Below, piece by piece: positions 1 through 7,828 of a stretch of 64,000 nucleotides of DNA. Numbering within the stretch: position 1 is the stretch's first letter; each line of letters begins with the position of its first letter. Position numbers and translations under genes: made by a program. Source of the DNA: Hymenobacter setariae (lineage in GTDB: Bacteria > Bacteroidota > Bacteroidia > Cytophagales > Hymenobacteraceae); contig NZ_VMRJ01000006.1 in the NCBI RefSeq assembly GCF_007713685.1, forward strand, positions 62,001 to 126,000, given 5' to 3'. Below the pieces are notes generated by a model. The model was not told the origin of the DNA and searched no databases. It saw only the letters and a program-made list of their open reading frames with translations.

Positions 1-602
1 CCCATCGAGTTGATGCCGGCTGTGTGGTACCACACGGTAGCCAGGCTGGCTGCCAGCCCGCTGGCCAGGTACACGGCCAGCACCCGCCAGGTGCCCACGC
101 GCTGCTCTAGCATCAGGCCCAGCAGCCAGAGGCTAATCATATTGAGCAGCAAGTGCGTGGCACCCCCGTGCACAAACAGGCTGGTGAGCAGTCGCCAGGG
201 TTGCCCGTGCAGCGTGAAACTGCTCACGTTGGAGCCCCAGGCGGCGAGCTCGCGGCCGGCGGGGTCGGTGGGCGATATGCCGCTGGCCACCATCAGCAGC
301 CACACGAGCACGTTGAGGTCAATAAGTAGCGGCACTGCCACATAGGGTGGGCTAGGCCAAAAGAGCCCTTTGCCAAGCTGCCGTAGCAGCTGGCCCCACG
401 TTTCGCGAGGAGCCTCGGCGGGTGCGGGCGCAAGGGAAGGGGCGGGCGCTTCGGGCACGAGGCCCCGACGCTGCAACTCTGCCACAGCGGCCGCGCCCAC
501 GGCGGGCGGGTAGCGGCTGGCATGGCGAGCCAGGTAAAGCAATTCGGCATCGGGCCGCTGGGCAAAGTGCGCCGCCGCAGCCTCGGGAGTGGAAATATCC
601 AT
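1..602 (-). CDS. Rhomboid family intramembrane serine protease (partial, C-terminus beyond window)
   Basis: The reading frame runs from an ATG at 602 to the window edge, so only about the first 200 residues are seen. A cytosolic N-terminal stretch of about 100 residues, rich in Ala and Pro, precedes the first membrane helix (PPYVAVPLLIDLNVLVWLLM). The motif HGGATHLLLNM is the rhomboid helix-2 His/Asn signature. The fragment ends in GINSM plus a partial Gly codon, just where the catalytic GxSG of the family would follow, so the active serine itself is outside the window. Rhomboids cleave membrane proteins within the bilayer; the substrate cannot be told. It lies 55 bases downstream of the LytTR regulator on the same strand. 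Confidence 0.85.
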   Translation of the reverse strand, partial: MDISTPEAAAAHFAQRPDAELLYLARHASRYPPAVGAAAVAELQRRGLVPEAPAPSLAPAPAEAPRETWGQLLRQLGKGLFWPSPPYVAVPLLIDLNVLVWLLMVASGISPTDPAGRELAAWGSNVSSFTLHGQPWRLLTSLFVHGGATHLLLNMISLWLLGLMLEQRVGTWRVLAVYLASGLAASLATVWYHTAGINSM

Positions 603-657
603 TGCGTACCCTAACCGCCAGTGGCCGCCTTTGGGTTTCGGCGCGCGTGGGGCGGTC

Positions 658-1407
658 TCACGAAATCAGTGGCAACCGGCGTAGCAACTCGTCGCGGTAG
701 GTGCGCCCTAGGGGGGCCTCCAGGGCCCCTGGCAGCCGCACAATGCCCGCCACAGGGTCCACGTACTCGACGTAGTTCAGGTTGACCAGCCACGAGCGGT
801 GCACTTGCACAAACGTATCGGGTAGGCTTAGCAAGAGCTCGGCCAGCGGCGTGCGCACCGAGTGCCGTCGCCCCGATACCAGCGTTAGCACGGCGTGCTT
901 TTGCTCGGTGTGCACGCACGTAATGTCAGCTAGGGCCAAGCGCATCAGCACATCGCGCTCGCGCACAAACAACCACGGCGAGGGCGCCGGCTCAGCACCT
1001 GAGCCGGGCTGCCAGTCGAGTGGCGTGCGCGCCTGCCCGTATAGCCCGAGCTCGACCATGCGGCGCAGGCTCGTGATGGTGAAGGGCTTAGGTAAGATAG
1101 CTACTGGTTGCAACGCCCGTGCCCGCGCCAGCAGCTCGGTGTCGTCGGTAGCAGAAATAAAAATGAGGGGCAGGGGGGCGCGTTGCTGTAGTTGTTGAGC
1201 TAGCTCTACGCCGTCGTTGCCAGCCTCCAGGCCTAGGTCGATAACAGCCAGCGCTGGCCAAGCAGTGGCACAGAGCGCCAGCGCGGCACTGGCTGTGGCA
1301 GCGGGCCCTAGCAGCGGTAGTCCTAGCTGCGTCAGGCAGGCGCCCAACAACCGGGCCTGGGCCGGGCTGTCTTCTACTACCAAGATGCTAGCACTAGGAT
1401 GGGCCAT
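658..1407 (-). CDS. LytTR-family response regulator
   Basis: A 249-residue protein with a receiver domain (about 6-125) and a C-terminal LytTR DNA-binding domain (about 145-245). The acidic pocket E12/D13, the phosphorylation site D57 (VIDLGLE) and the conserved K107 (LPKPF) are visible. The LytTR part contains the typical stretch FVQVHRSWLVNLNYVEYVD. Proteins of this kind usually work with a LytS/YehU-type histidine kinase, but no such kinase is next to it here, so its partner is unknown. The ATG at 1407 is supported because MAHPSASILVVEDS starts right at the first receiver strand. Confidence 0.9.
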   Translation of the reverse strand: MAHPSASILVVEDSPAQARLLGACLTQLGLPLLGPAATASAALALCATAWPALAVIDLGLEAGNDGVELAQQLQQRAPLPLIFISATDDTELLARARALQPVAILPKPFTITSLRRMVELGLYGQARTPLDWQPGSGAEPAPSPWLFVRERDVLMRLALADITCVHTEQKHAVLTLVSGRRHSVRTPLAELLLSLPDTFVQVHRSWLVNLNYVEYVDPVAGIVRLPGALEAPLGRTYRDELLRRLPLIS

Positions 1408-1513
1408 AAGTATAGTATAACACGAATGGAACTAATAAAAATAAAATCTTGAAATAATCCTTAATAAATAGGCTATATTCTTCCGTTCACTAAAGATACA
1501 GCAGTAAAATGAA

Positions 1514-1547
1514 AAAAGTCCCTCCCCTGGGTAGGGGAGGGACTTTT
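1514..1547 (-). terminator. Intrinsic terminator after the small lipoprotein gene
   Basis: A perfect 15-bp stem (AAAAGTCCCTCCCCT pairing with its complement) closes a 4-base loop and is flanked by A/T runs on both sides. It lies 24 bases past the stop codon of the lipoprotein gene that ends at 1571, in the direction of its transcription. Confidence 0.85.
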
Positions 1548-1570
1548 GGCAGGCGCAAGCGCCAGAGAAA

Positions 1571-1792
1571 TTACTTGGGGTCTTTAGCGTCAGCCGAGTC
1601 GCCGATAGCCTCGCCAGCTTTGTCAGCCGAAGCGCGTACCGAGTCAGCCTTCTCTTCCATAGCGTCAGCCTTAGCTTCGCCAGCCTCTTTTACAGCAGTG
1701 CCTTGAGCTTCAGCAGCATCTTCTTTCTTGCTGTCGCACGAAGCGAGCGAAAGCGACATAGCAGCAACGGCGAGGAACAATACTTTTTTCAT
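1571..1792 (-). CDS. Small Ala/Glu-rich lipoprotein
   Basis: A 73-residue protein with a signal peptide and lipobox (SLASC, Cys19). The mature part is highly charged and rich in Ala, Glu, Lys and Asp, and is predicted by eye to form one long amphipathic helix (KEAGEAKADAMEEKADSVRASADKAGEA). It is likely anchored in the envelope. No family is recognised; the composition resembles small helical lipoproteins that are frequent in Bacteroidota. It lies 82 bases downstream of der on the same strand and has its own strong terminator. Confidence 0.8.
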   Translation of the reverse strand: MKKVLFLAVAAMSLSLASCDSKKEDAAEAQGTAVKEAGEAKADAMEEKADSVRASADKAGEAIGDSADAKDPK

Positions 1793-1874
1793 GGTGAAAG
1801 GGGAAAGTGTTTTTTAAAATTTCCGCCCCTTAATGCCGTCCCACGGAGGAGGTAACCCAGCGCCATGAAAAAAA

Positions 1875-3194
1875 TTATTTTTTTCGGAAAGCTAAACCAA
1901 TCGGCACGCCCGTGAAGTCGAAGTGCTCGCGCATCCGGTTCTCCAAGTAGCGGGCGTAGGAATCGGGGATGTACTGCGGCAGGTTGCAGAAGAAGGCAAA
2001 CACCGGGTTGTGCGTGGGCAACTGCGTGGCGTACTTAATGCGCACCATTTTCCCCTTCTGAATGGGGGGCGGGTACTTCTCAATCTCCTTCAGCATCACG
2101 TCGTTGAGCTGCGAAGTCGGAATCTTGCGACGCTTATTTGAATACACCTCCATAATGACCTCTAGGGCCTTATGCACGCGCTGCTTATTCAGCACCGAAA
2201 TGAACACGACGGGCGGGTAGGCAATTGGCGCAATCTTCTCCTTGATTTTAGCTTCAAAATCGCGGGCCGTATTTGTTTCTTTGCCCTCGATTAAGTCCCA
2301 CTTATTCACCAGGATAACAATGCCTTTGCGATTTTTGTCGGCTAAGGCGATGATGGCCACGTCCTGGGCCTCGATGCCGCGGCTGGCATCAAGGAGCACC
2401 ACGCATACGTCGGCAGCCTCCATGGCCCGGAGCGAGCGCATATTGGAGTAGAATTCGATGTCCTCGTTTACCCGCGCTTTGCGGCGCAGGCCGGCGGTGT
2501 CCACCAGCATAAACTCGTGGCCGAAAGCGCTGTACTTGGCCTCAATAGAGTCGCGGGTAGTGCCGGCTACGTCGGTTACGATGCTGCGGTCCTCACCTAG
2601 GAGCAAGTTCACAAACGACGATTTGCCCACGTTGGGGCGGCCGATGATGGCAATGCGTGGCAGCTCTGAGTTGGGCTCTTCCTCGCCAGCTTCCTCAAAA
2701 TTGCTCACGATGGCGTCGAGCAGCTCGCCGGTGCCCGAGCCGTTGGCCGAGCTAATGGCAAACACCTCTGTCTCGCCGAGACCTAGGGCATAGAATTCGC
2801 CCGAGCCGTGCGCCCGCAGGTTGGTATCAGCCTTGTTAGCCACCAGATAGATAGGCTTTTTGCCAATGTAGCGACGCAGGATGTGGGCGAACTCCTCGTC
2901 CAGACCGTGCAGGCCAGCTTCAGCATCAACCATGAAGAGCACTACGTCGGCTTCCTCAATGGCCAGCTTTACCTGCTTGTTGATTTCCCCCTCGAAAATA
3001 TCATCCGAGTTGTGCACGTAGCCACCCGTGTCGATGACGGTGAAGTTGTGGCCCGTCCAGTCGCCGTAGCCGTAGTGGCGGTCGCGGGTCACCCCGCTTT
3101 GGTTGTCCATGATGGCTTGGCGGCGGCCCACCAAGCGGTTGAACAGGGTGGACTTGCCCACGTTGGGGCGGCCCACTATTGCAATGGTATTCAT
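1875..3194 (-). CDS. der: Ribosome biogenesis GTPase Der (EngA)
   Basis: A 439-residue protein with two consecutive GTPase domains and a C-terminal KH-like domain, the architecture unique to Der, which acts in 50S subunit assembly. G1 motifs are GRPNVGKS at residues 8-15 and again near 175; G3 motifs DTGGY and DTAGL, and G4 motifs NKAD and NKWD are visible. The start at 3194 (MNTIAIVGRPNVGKS) is chosen over an in-frame one ten codons upstream because Der proteins begin directly with the first strand. It follows era on the same strand; a REP-like repeat separates them. Confidence 0.97.
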   Translation of the reverse strand: MNTIAIVGRPNVGKSTLFNRLVGRRQAIMDNQSGVTRDRHYGYGDWTGHNFTVIDTGGYVHNSDDIFEGEINKQVKLAIEEADVVLFMVDAEAGLHGLDEEFAHILRRYIGKKPIYLVANKADTNLRAHGSGEFYALGLGETEVFAISSANGSGTGELLDAIVSNFEEAGEEEPNSELPRIAIIGRPNVGKSSFVNLLLGEDRSIVTDVAGTTRDSIEAKYSAFGHEFMLVDTAGLRRKARVNEDIEFYSNMRSLRAMEAADVCVVLLDASRGIEAQDVAIIALADKNRKGIVILVNKWDLIEGKETNTARDFEAKIKEKIAPIAYPPVVFISVLNKQRVHKALEVIMEVYSNKRRKIPTSQLNDVMLKEIEKYPPPIQKGKMVRIKYATQLPTHNPVFAFFCNLPQYIPDSYARYLENRMREHFDFTGVPIGLAFRKK

Positions 3195-3288
3195 GTGCTT
3201 GACTCCAGCCGCCGGCCCGACCAATGGCGCGGCAGTACCCGGAGTAATTAAGTGAAGTATGGTCGGTTTTAAGCTGTTGTCTATTAGG

Positions 3289-3366
3289 TTGTCATGCTCT
3301 TGCGAAACATTTTGTCAGGCTAGTATTCCTGGCGTGAGAAGATGCTTCGCAAGCTCAGCATGACAA
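3289..3366. repeat. REP-like inverted repeat, era-der gap
   Basis: Imperfect inverted repeat with outer arms TTGTCATGCT and AGCATGACAA and inner GAAGATGCTTCGCAAGCTCAG on one side. The left arm is degenerate (a deletion of the TGAGC part). It belongs to the same family as the repeats near 5540, 25693 and 45473. Confidence 0.8.
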
Positions 3367-3373
3367 TGAGTGG

Positions 3374-4270
3374 CTACTGGTAGCCAAAGCGGCTGAGCGC
3401 CTTGCTGTCCGTGCGCCAATTTTCATTGACTTTCACGAACAATTCCAGGAAAACTTTTTTCTGGAAAAACTTCTCCATTTCCTCGCGTGCCCAGGTGCCT
3501 ACTTTCTTAAGCGCCTCGCCTTTGGCCCCGATAATAATGCCCTTTTGGCTGCTACGCTCGACGTAGATGACGCCGCGGATACGGATGATGTCGTCGTCCT
3601 CCTTGAATTCCTCGATGGTGACTTCGCAGGAGTAGGGAACTTCCTTTTTATAAAGCTTGAAAATTTTTTCGCGCACCATTTCGGCGGCAAAAAAGCGCTC
3701 GGGCTTGTCGGTGAGCTCGTCCTTGGGGTAGTACGGCGGGTGAATGGGTAGGCTGTCGAGGGCCAGTTGCAGCACCCGCTCGGTGCCGAAGGCGTTGAGC
3801 GCCGAGATGGGCAGCACATCGGTAGCATTGGGTAGCTGCTCTTTCCAGTAGGCGAGCTTAGCCTCCACGTCTTCCTGGCTGGCCTGGTCTATTTTATTGA
3901 CCAGTACGTATATAGGTGTGTCCTCCGTCTTGCGCAGGCGCTCTACTACGGGCTCTTCGTCGTGCTTTTCGTAGATGTCGGTGACAAAGAGAATCACGTC
4001 GGCGTCTTCCAGCGACGAGTACACGAAGGCCATCATGGCGTTGTGCAGCTCGTACTTGGGCTGAATGATGCCAGGCGTATCGGAATAAACTAGCTGAAAA
4101 TCTTCGCCGTTGAGAATGCCTAGGATGCGGTGGCGCGTGGTTTGGGCTTTGCTCGTGACGATGCTCAGGCGCTCGCCCACGAGCGCGTTCATCAGCGTCG
4201 ATTTGCCCACATTGGGCTTGCCGATGATGCTGACAAAGCCGGCACGGTGTGGCTTAGGTTCGGGGTTCAC
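3374..4270 (-). CDS. era: GTPase Era
   Basis: A 298-residue protein with an N-terminal GTPase domain (G1 GKPNVGKS near residue 17, G2 TTRHR, G3 DTPG, G4 NKID) and a C-terminal KH domain (GIIIGAKGEALKKVG). Era binds 16S rRNA and is needed for 30S maturation. Length matches the family. The first codon is GTG at 4270; no ATG lies between it and the P-loop, so GTG is the likely start. Era and Der, both ribosome-assembly GTPases, lie together on the minus strand. Confidence 0.97.
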   Translation of the reverse strand: MNPEPKPHRAGFVSIIGKPNVGKSTLMNALVGERLSIVTSKAQTTRHRILGILNGEDFQLVYSDTPGIIQPKYELHNAMMAFVYSSLEDADVILFVTDIYEKHDEEPVVERLRKTEDTPIYVLVNKIDQASQEDVEAKLAYWKEQLPNATDVLPISALNAFGTERVLQLALDSLPIHPPYYPKDELTDKPERFFAAEMVREKIFKLYKKEVPYSCEVTIEEFKEDDDIIRIRGVIYVERSSQKGIIIGAKGEALKKVGTWAREEMEKFFQKKVFLELFVKVNENWRTDSKALSRFGYQ

Positions 4271-4329
4271 GCGAGGTAGGGTTTTGAAAATGAGCCCGCA
4301 AAGGTACGGCGGGAATTAGTGGTTAAGGT

Positions 4330-4475
4330 TTAATGGTTAATTGTTAATAATTTTTGTGCTGTCATTAAAGTCTAAACCCGGACTTTTTGGTTAAAGATTC
4401 AACAGACATAAAGCAAGTGGCTGGTTGCGATTAGTGCAGGTCGTAAAGCATTAGTCATTAACAACTAACCATTAA
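4330..4475. repeat. Inverted repeat pair in the era/hemH divergent promoter region
   Basis: TTAATGGTTAATTGTTAAT at 4330-4348 is matched on the opposite strand at 4457-4475 with one mismatch in 19. The arms flank 108 bases between the divergent starts of era and hemH. The sequence is AT-rich against a GC-rich background. It could be a regulatory dyad or a worn intergenic repeat. Confidence 0.5.
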
Positions 4476-4487
4476 CCATTATATATA

Positions 4488-5525
4488 ATGCCTACCCCCA
4501 CCCGCCGCATTGGCGTCTTGCTAGTGAACCTAGGCACGCCCGACTCGCCGCAGACCGGCGATGTGCGCCGTTACCTCAACGAATTCTTGACCGATGGCCG
4601 CGTTATTGACATGCCGGCCGCGGTGCGCTACCCGCTGTTTCAGGGGCTGGTGGTGCCACTGCGGGCGCCTAAGTCGGCCAAAATCTACCAGCAGCTGTGG
4701 GATGCTGAGCGCGGCTCGCCACTGCTCTACCACGGCCTCGATTTGCAAAAGCTCTTGCAAGAGCAGCTAGGCGACAAATACGTGGTGGCCTTCGGCATGC
4801 GCTACCAGAAACCCAGCATCGAGAGTGCGCTAGAGGAGCTGCGCGACGCGGCCGTGGACCGCATTATCGTACTGCCGCTGTTTCCGCAGTATGCGGCAGC
4901 CAGCACGGGCTCGGTGCAAGAGAAGGTGATGGACTTTGTAAAAGATTGGTGGATAGTGCCGAGCATTAACTTCATCAGCACGTTTGCCGACGACCCCGGC
5001 TTTATTAGCAGCTTCGTGGCGCGGGGCAAGGCCGAAATGGCCAAGCACGACTACGACCACGTGGTATTTAGCTACCACGGCATACCCGAGCGGCACGTGC
5101 TCAAGGGGAGTTTCAAAGGTTACTGCCAACTGGGTAAGTGCTGCAATACCTACAACAAGAATAACCGCTACTGCTACCGGGCGCAGTGCTTTGCCACCTC
5201 GCGGCTGCTGGCGGCGGGCCTAGGGCTGCGCGACGACCAGTACACCGTGACCTTCCAGAGCCGCCTACAAAGCCGCCTGCGCGACCCCTGGCTGCAACCG
5301 TACACTGACGAGGTTATCAAGGAGTTTCCGGCCAAAGGCATTAACAACGTGCTGGCGTTTTCGCCTGCTTTCGTGGCCGACTGCCTCGAAACCACCATTG
5401 AGGTCGGCATGGAATTCAAGGAGCTATTTGAAGAGGCTGGCGGCAAGCACTGGCAACTAGTGCCCTCGCTTAACTCGGAGCCTTACTGGGTATCGGCCGT
5501 GGCCGACATGGTGCGAAGTAACTAA
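4488..5525 (+). CDS. hemH: Ferrochelatase
   Basis: A 345-residue ferrochelatase, which inserts Fe2+ into protoporphyrin IX (or coproporphyrin, depending on the pathway) in the last steps of heme synthesis. Visible signatures are GVLLVNLGTPDSP at the N-terminus, the PQYAAASTGS region, the metal-site His in FSYHGIPERH, and SPAFVADCLETTIE near the end. A cysteine cluster (GYCQLGKCC ... CYRAQC, about residues 209-231) sits after the HGIPERH motif as in many Bacteroidota homologues. Heme from this pathway would also feed the heme oxygenase/phytochrome pair at about 60 kb. It is monocistronic and ends in a long inverted repeat that can serve as terminator. Confidence 0.96.
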   Translation: MPTPTRRIGVLLVNLGTPDSPQTGDVRRYLNEFLTDGRVIDMPAAVRYPLFQGLVVPLRAPKSAKIYQQLWDAERGSPLLYHGLDLQKLLQEQLGDKYVVAFGMRYQKPSIESALEELRDAAVDRIIVLPLFPQYAAASTGSVQEKVMDFVKDWWIVPSINFISTFADDPGFISSFVARGKAEMAKHDYDHVVFSYHGIPERHVLKGSFKGYCQLGKCCNTYNKNNRYCYRAQCFATSRLLAAGLGLRDDQYTVTFQSRLQSRLRDPWLQPYTDEVIKEFPAKGINNVLAFSPAFVADCLETTIEVGMEFKELFEEAGGKHWQLVPSLNSEPYWVSAVADMVRSN

Positions 5526-5537
5526 GCAATAGAGTAA

Positions 5538-5639
5538 CCAAAAAAGCCTGTCATGCTGAGCTGGCGAAGCATCTTATCATGCTGGATTATCCAAACGTGA
5601 TAAGATGCTTCGCCAGCTCAGCATGACAGGCTTTTTTGG
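5538..5639. repeat. REP-like repeat with a perfect 42-bp stem; probable hemH terminator
   Basis: Positions 5538-5579 and 5598-5639 are exact inverted copies (arm core TGTCATGCTGAGCTGGCG) around an 18-base loop. The outer ends are A-rich/T-rich with flanking AAAAAAG...CTTTTTT, so the RNA hairpin ends in a U-run and would terminate hemH. It is the most perfect copy of the repeat family in the window, suggesting recent spread or ongoing conversion. Confidence 0.9.
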
Positions 5640-5662
5640 GTTTCTAAACTTTAGTCTATTGT

Positions 5663-6049
5663 TTAGCTACCTAGGGCTTGTTGCATGGCGCCCTCAAATT
5701 CGCTCGGCAAAATAAAATCGACAAAGGGTGGGTAGCTGCTAACCGTATCGCGGCGCAAGGCAGTAACGAATACATTGTTGCCTTCCATGTCGAGATTAAC
5801 AGCGGACAGCGGCAGCAAAATTTGCGTTTCGGCGTGCGGCGGGGGCGCTGGTACGCCAGGCAGGCCTCTTTCAAGCTCGACATTCAGGTAAAGAACGCGC
5901 CGGCTTTCTAGGTCAACCAGTAGCTCCGTGACGGTGCCAAAGGCCTGGCCATCGCCACCGCGCACGGCCCAGCCGCGGGGGTCGGGGTCGCCAGTGGCCA
6001 TCTCGAAGGTAGGTAGGTCGCGCAGGCGGCGCAAGATGGGGGAGCTCAT
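5663..6049 (-). CDS. PRC-barrel domain protein
   Basis: A 128-residue soluble protein whose middle part (WAVRGGDGQAFGTVTELLVDLESRRVLYLNVEL) matches the PRC-barrel fold, a small beta-barrel found in photosynthetic reaction centre subunit H and in RimM. In Bacteroidota such stand-alone proteins have no settled role; stress or adaptor functions have been suggested. It lies 12 bases downstream of the membrane-anchored gene at 6062-6691 and probably shares its transcript. Confidence 0.75.
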   Translation of the reverse strand: MSSPILRRLRDLPTFEMATGDPDPRGWAVRGGDGQAFGTVTELLVDLESRRVLYLNVELERGLPGVPAPPPHAETQILLPLSAVNLDMEGNNVFVTALRRDTVSSYPPFVDFILPSEFEGAMQQALGS

Positions 6050-6061
6050 AGGTAAGCAGCG

Positions 6062-6691
6062 TTAGAGCACGTCTTTGGCAGGGTAGCTCATGGTATTGAG
6101 CAGGCTGGCCACCTGCGCCAGGTACGTGCGGTTTTGAGTTTGCTCGGTGGGGGTAGCGTCACGGCCCGACAGTTCGCTGGCTTGCAGTGTCAGCGCGTTG
6201 GCTTCCGTTTCGAGGTTGGGGTAGCCTTTTTGCTGCACGGCCAGCAGTAGGTTGGCAGCAGCCACGAGGCCGGGGCGCAAGCTGGCGGCGGGGTCATTGT
6301 CTTCGAGCCGCGAAGTGGCACTAGTAAAATTGTCGCGCTGCTCCCGGATGGTAGCATCGTCGCGCAGGTCGGTGCGGTCGGCAAGCTGGGTAAGCTGCGG
6401 GCCTAGCTCTAGCAGCCGGATGCGGGCGGGCGAAGCATTGCCCAGCGGCGGACTGGTTTCGATAGAGTCGCCGGGTGGCGGGGTGGCGCGGGCTGCGGCG
6501 GCTGGGCTGCCCGGGGCCAGGCTATCGGCGGGGGCAGGGGCCGATGTTGCTGCTGGCGCTGGGGCGGGCTCGTCGGCCGGGTCGGGGCGAAGGAAAAAGT
6601 AGGCAGCCGCAGCCAGCACTACCACTGCCAACGCCACCAGCAGCCACGGGCTAGGAGCAGATTTTTTGGGTTGAATACGAAGTTCGGCCAT
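6062..6691 (-). CDS. Single-pass membrane protein of unknown function
   Basis: A 209-residue protein with a short cytosolic N-terminus, one membrane helix (about 16-36, WLLVALAVVVLAAAAYFFL), a Pro/Ala-rich linker (about 40-85) and a mostly helical periplasmic domain (about 90-209). No family is recognised. It is probably co-transcribed with the PRC-barrel gene directly downstream. Confidence 0.65.
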   Translation of the reverse strand: MAELRIQPKKSAPSPWLLVALAVVVLAAAAYFFLRPDPADEPAPAPAATSAPAPADSLAPGSPAAAARATPPPGDSIETSPPLGNASPARIRLLELGPQLTQLADRTDLRDDATIREQRDNFTSATSRLEDNDPAASLRPGLVAAANLLLAVQQKGYPNLETEANALTLQASELSGRDATPTEQTQNRTYLAQVASLLNTMSYPAKDVL

Positions 6692-6814
6692 AGAAAAGCA
6701 GTTGGGTAGGCAGCAGTACGAAGAGCAGCCACTAGCAGTTGAGCTAGCGTACGGTGGCGGCGTGCCCTAGGTAGCCTATGTTTACGGCCGGTTTTATCTG
6801 GCTTTTACTGCTTC

Positions 6815-7828
6815 ATGGCTCCTCCTATTTTCCGCCTGCTGGCCGACCTCGAAGCCGAGGGCCTACTGCCGCCCACCCAAGCCGATGTCATTCGGGCCGA
6901 CGAGCGCACCCGGCCCTTCTCGCTGCACTACGAGTTGCGGGCGTTGCTCTACCTAGGTATCACGCTGCTAGTGGGTGGGCTGGGTGTGCTGGTATATCAG
7001 CACCTCGACAGCATTGGGCACGGGGTAATTATCGGCGTCATCATCCTTGCAATGGCTAGCTCCTTTGCCTATGCGGCCCGCCACCGGGCACCTTTTACGT
7101 GGGGCGAGGCACCGCGCACGTCCATTGCGGCTGACTACCTGTTACTGCTCAGTTGCTTGTTGTTTTTGGTGCTAGAAGGCTACCTGCAAGCGCAGTATGC
7201 GCTGTTTGGCACGCGCTACGGCTTAGCGGCGGCGGTGCCAACGGTGCTGTTTTTCTACTTGGCTTACCGCTTCGACCACCGCGGCGTGCTCTCGATGGCT
7301 ATCACCGCATTGGCCGCTTGGGTAGGGGTAAATGTGGCTCCTTTGGCCTTGTTCACGAGTGGTTTTCCGGCTCAGGAACTGAGCGCGCCAGGCTTGCTGC
7401 TAGGCCTTGGGCTGCTGGGTGCTGGCCTGGCCTCGGAGCTACTGCGGCGCAAGCCCCACTTTGTTTACACCTATATGCTGCTAGGTAGTAATGTGGCGCT
7501 GCTAGCGGCCATGGTGCGGCTGTTTGATGACCTAGACCACGGCAACGATTGGCAGGCGCTGCTGGTAGCGCTACTGGTGCTGGGCATCTGCACAGTGCTA
7601 GTGTGGTACGCTCGGCGCACGCAGTCCTACGTCTTTTTGCTGCTCGCGGCGGGCTACGGGTACGTGGCTTTTACGACTGGACTAGTCATCGTGGCAAAAG
7701 CTATTTTGACAGATATAGTGGGCTGGCAAGATGCTATTTTCTCCCTGGCAGTGCTTTATTTTCCCATGAGCCTGATAGGCTTGGTCTTGCTATTAGTTAA
7801 CATCAAGAAAATTCTGCACCGCGCATGA
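6815..7828 (+). CDS. DUF2157-type polytopic membrane protein
   Basis: A 337-residue protein. The N-terminus (LLADLEAEGLLPPTQADVI) is the soluble helical element that opens DUF2157 proteins. About eight to nine hydrophobic segments follow, beginning near residue 44 (ALLYLGITLLVGGLGVLVY). Function in the family is unknown. The stop overlaps the start of the next gene by four bases (ATGA), so the two are translationally coupled. Confidence 0.75.
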   Translation: MAPPIFRLLADLEAEGLLPPTQADVIRADERTRPFSLHYELRALLYLGITLLVGGLGVLVYQHLDSIGHGVIIGVIILAMASSFAYAARHRAPFTWGEAPRTSIAADYLLLLSCLLFLVLEGYLQAQYALFGTRYGLAAAVPTVLFFYLAYRFDHRGVLSMAITALAAWVGVNVAPLALFTSGFPAQELSAPGLLLGLGLLGAGLASELLRRKPHFVYTYMLLGSNVALLAAMVRLFDDLDHGNDWQALLVALLVLGICTVLVWYARRTQSYVFLLLAAGYGYVAFTTGLVIVAKAILTDIVGWQDAIFSLAVLYFPMSLIGLVLLLVNIKKILHRA

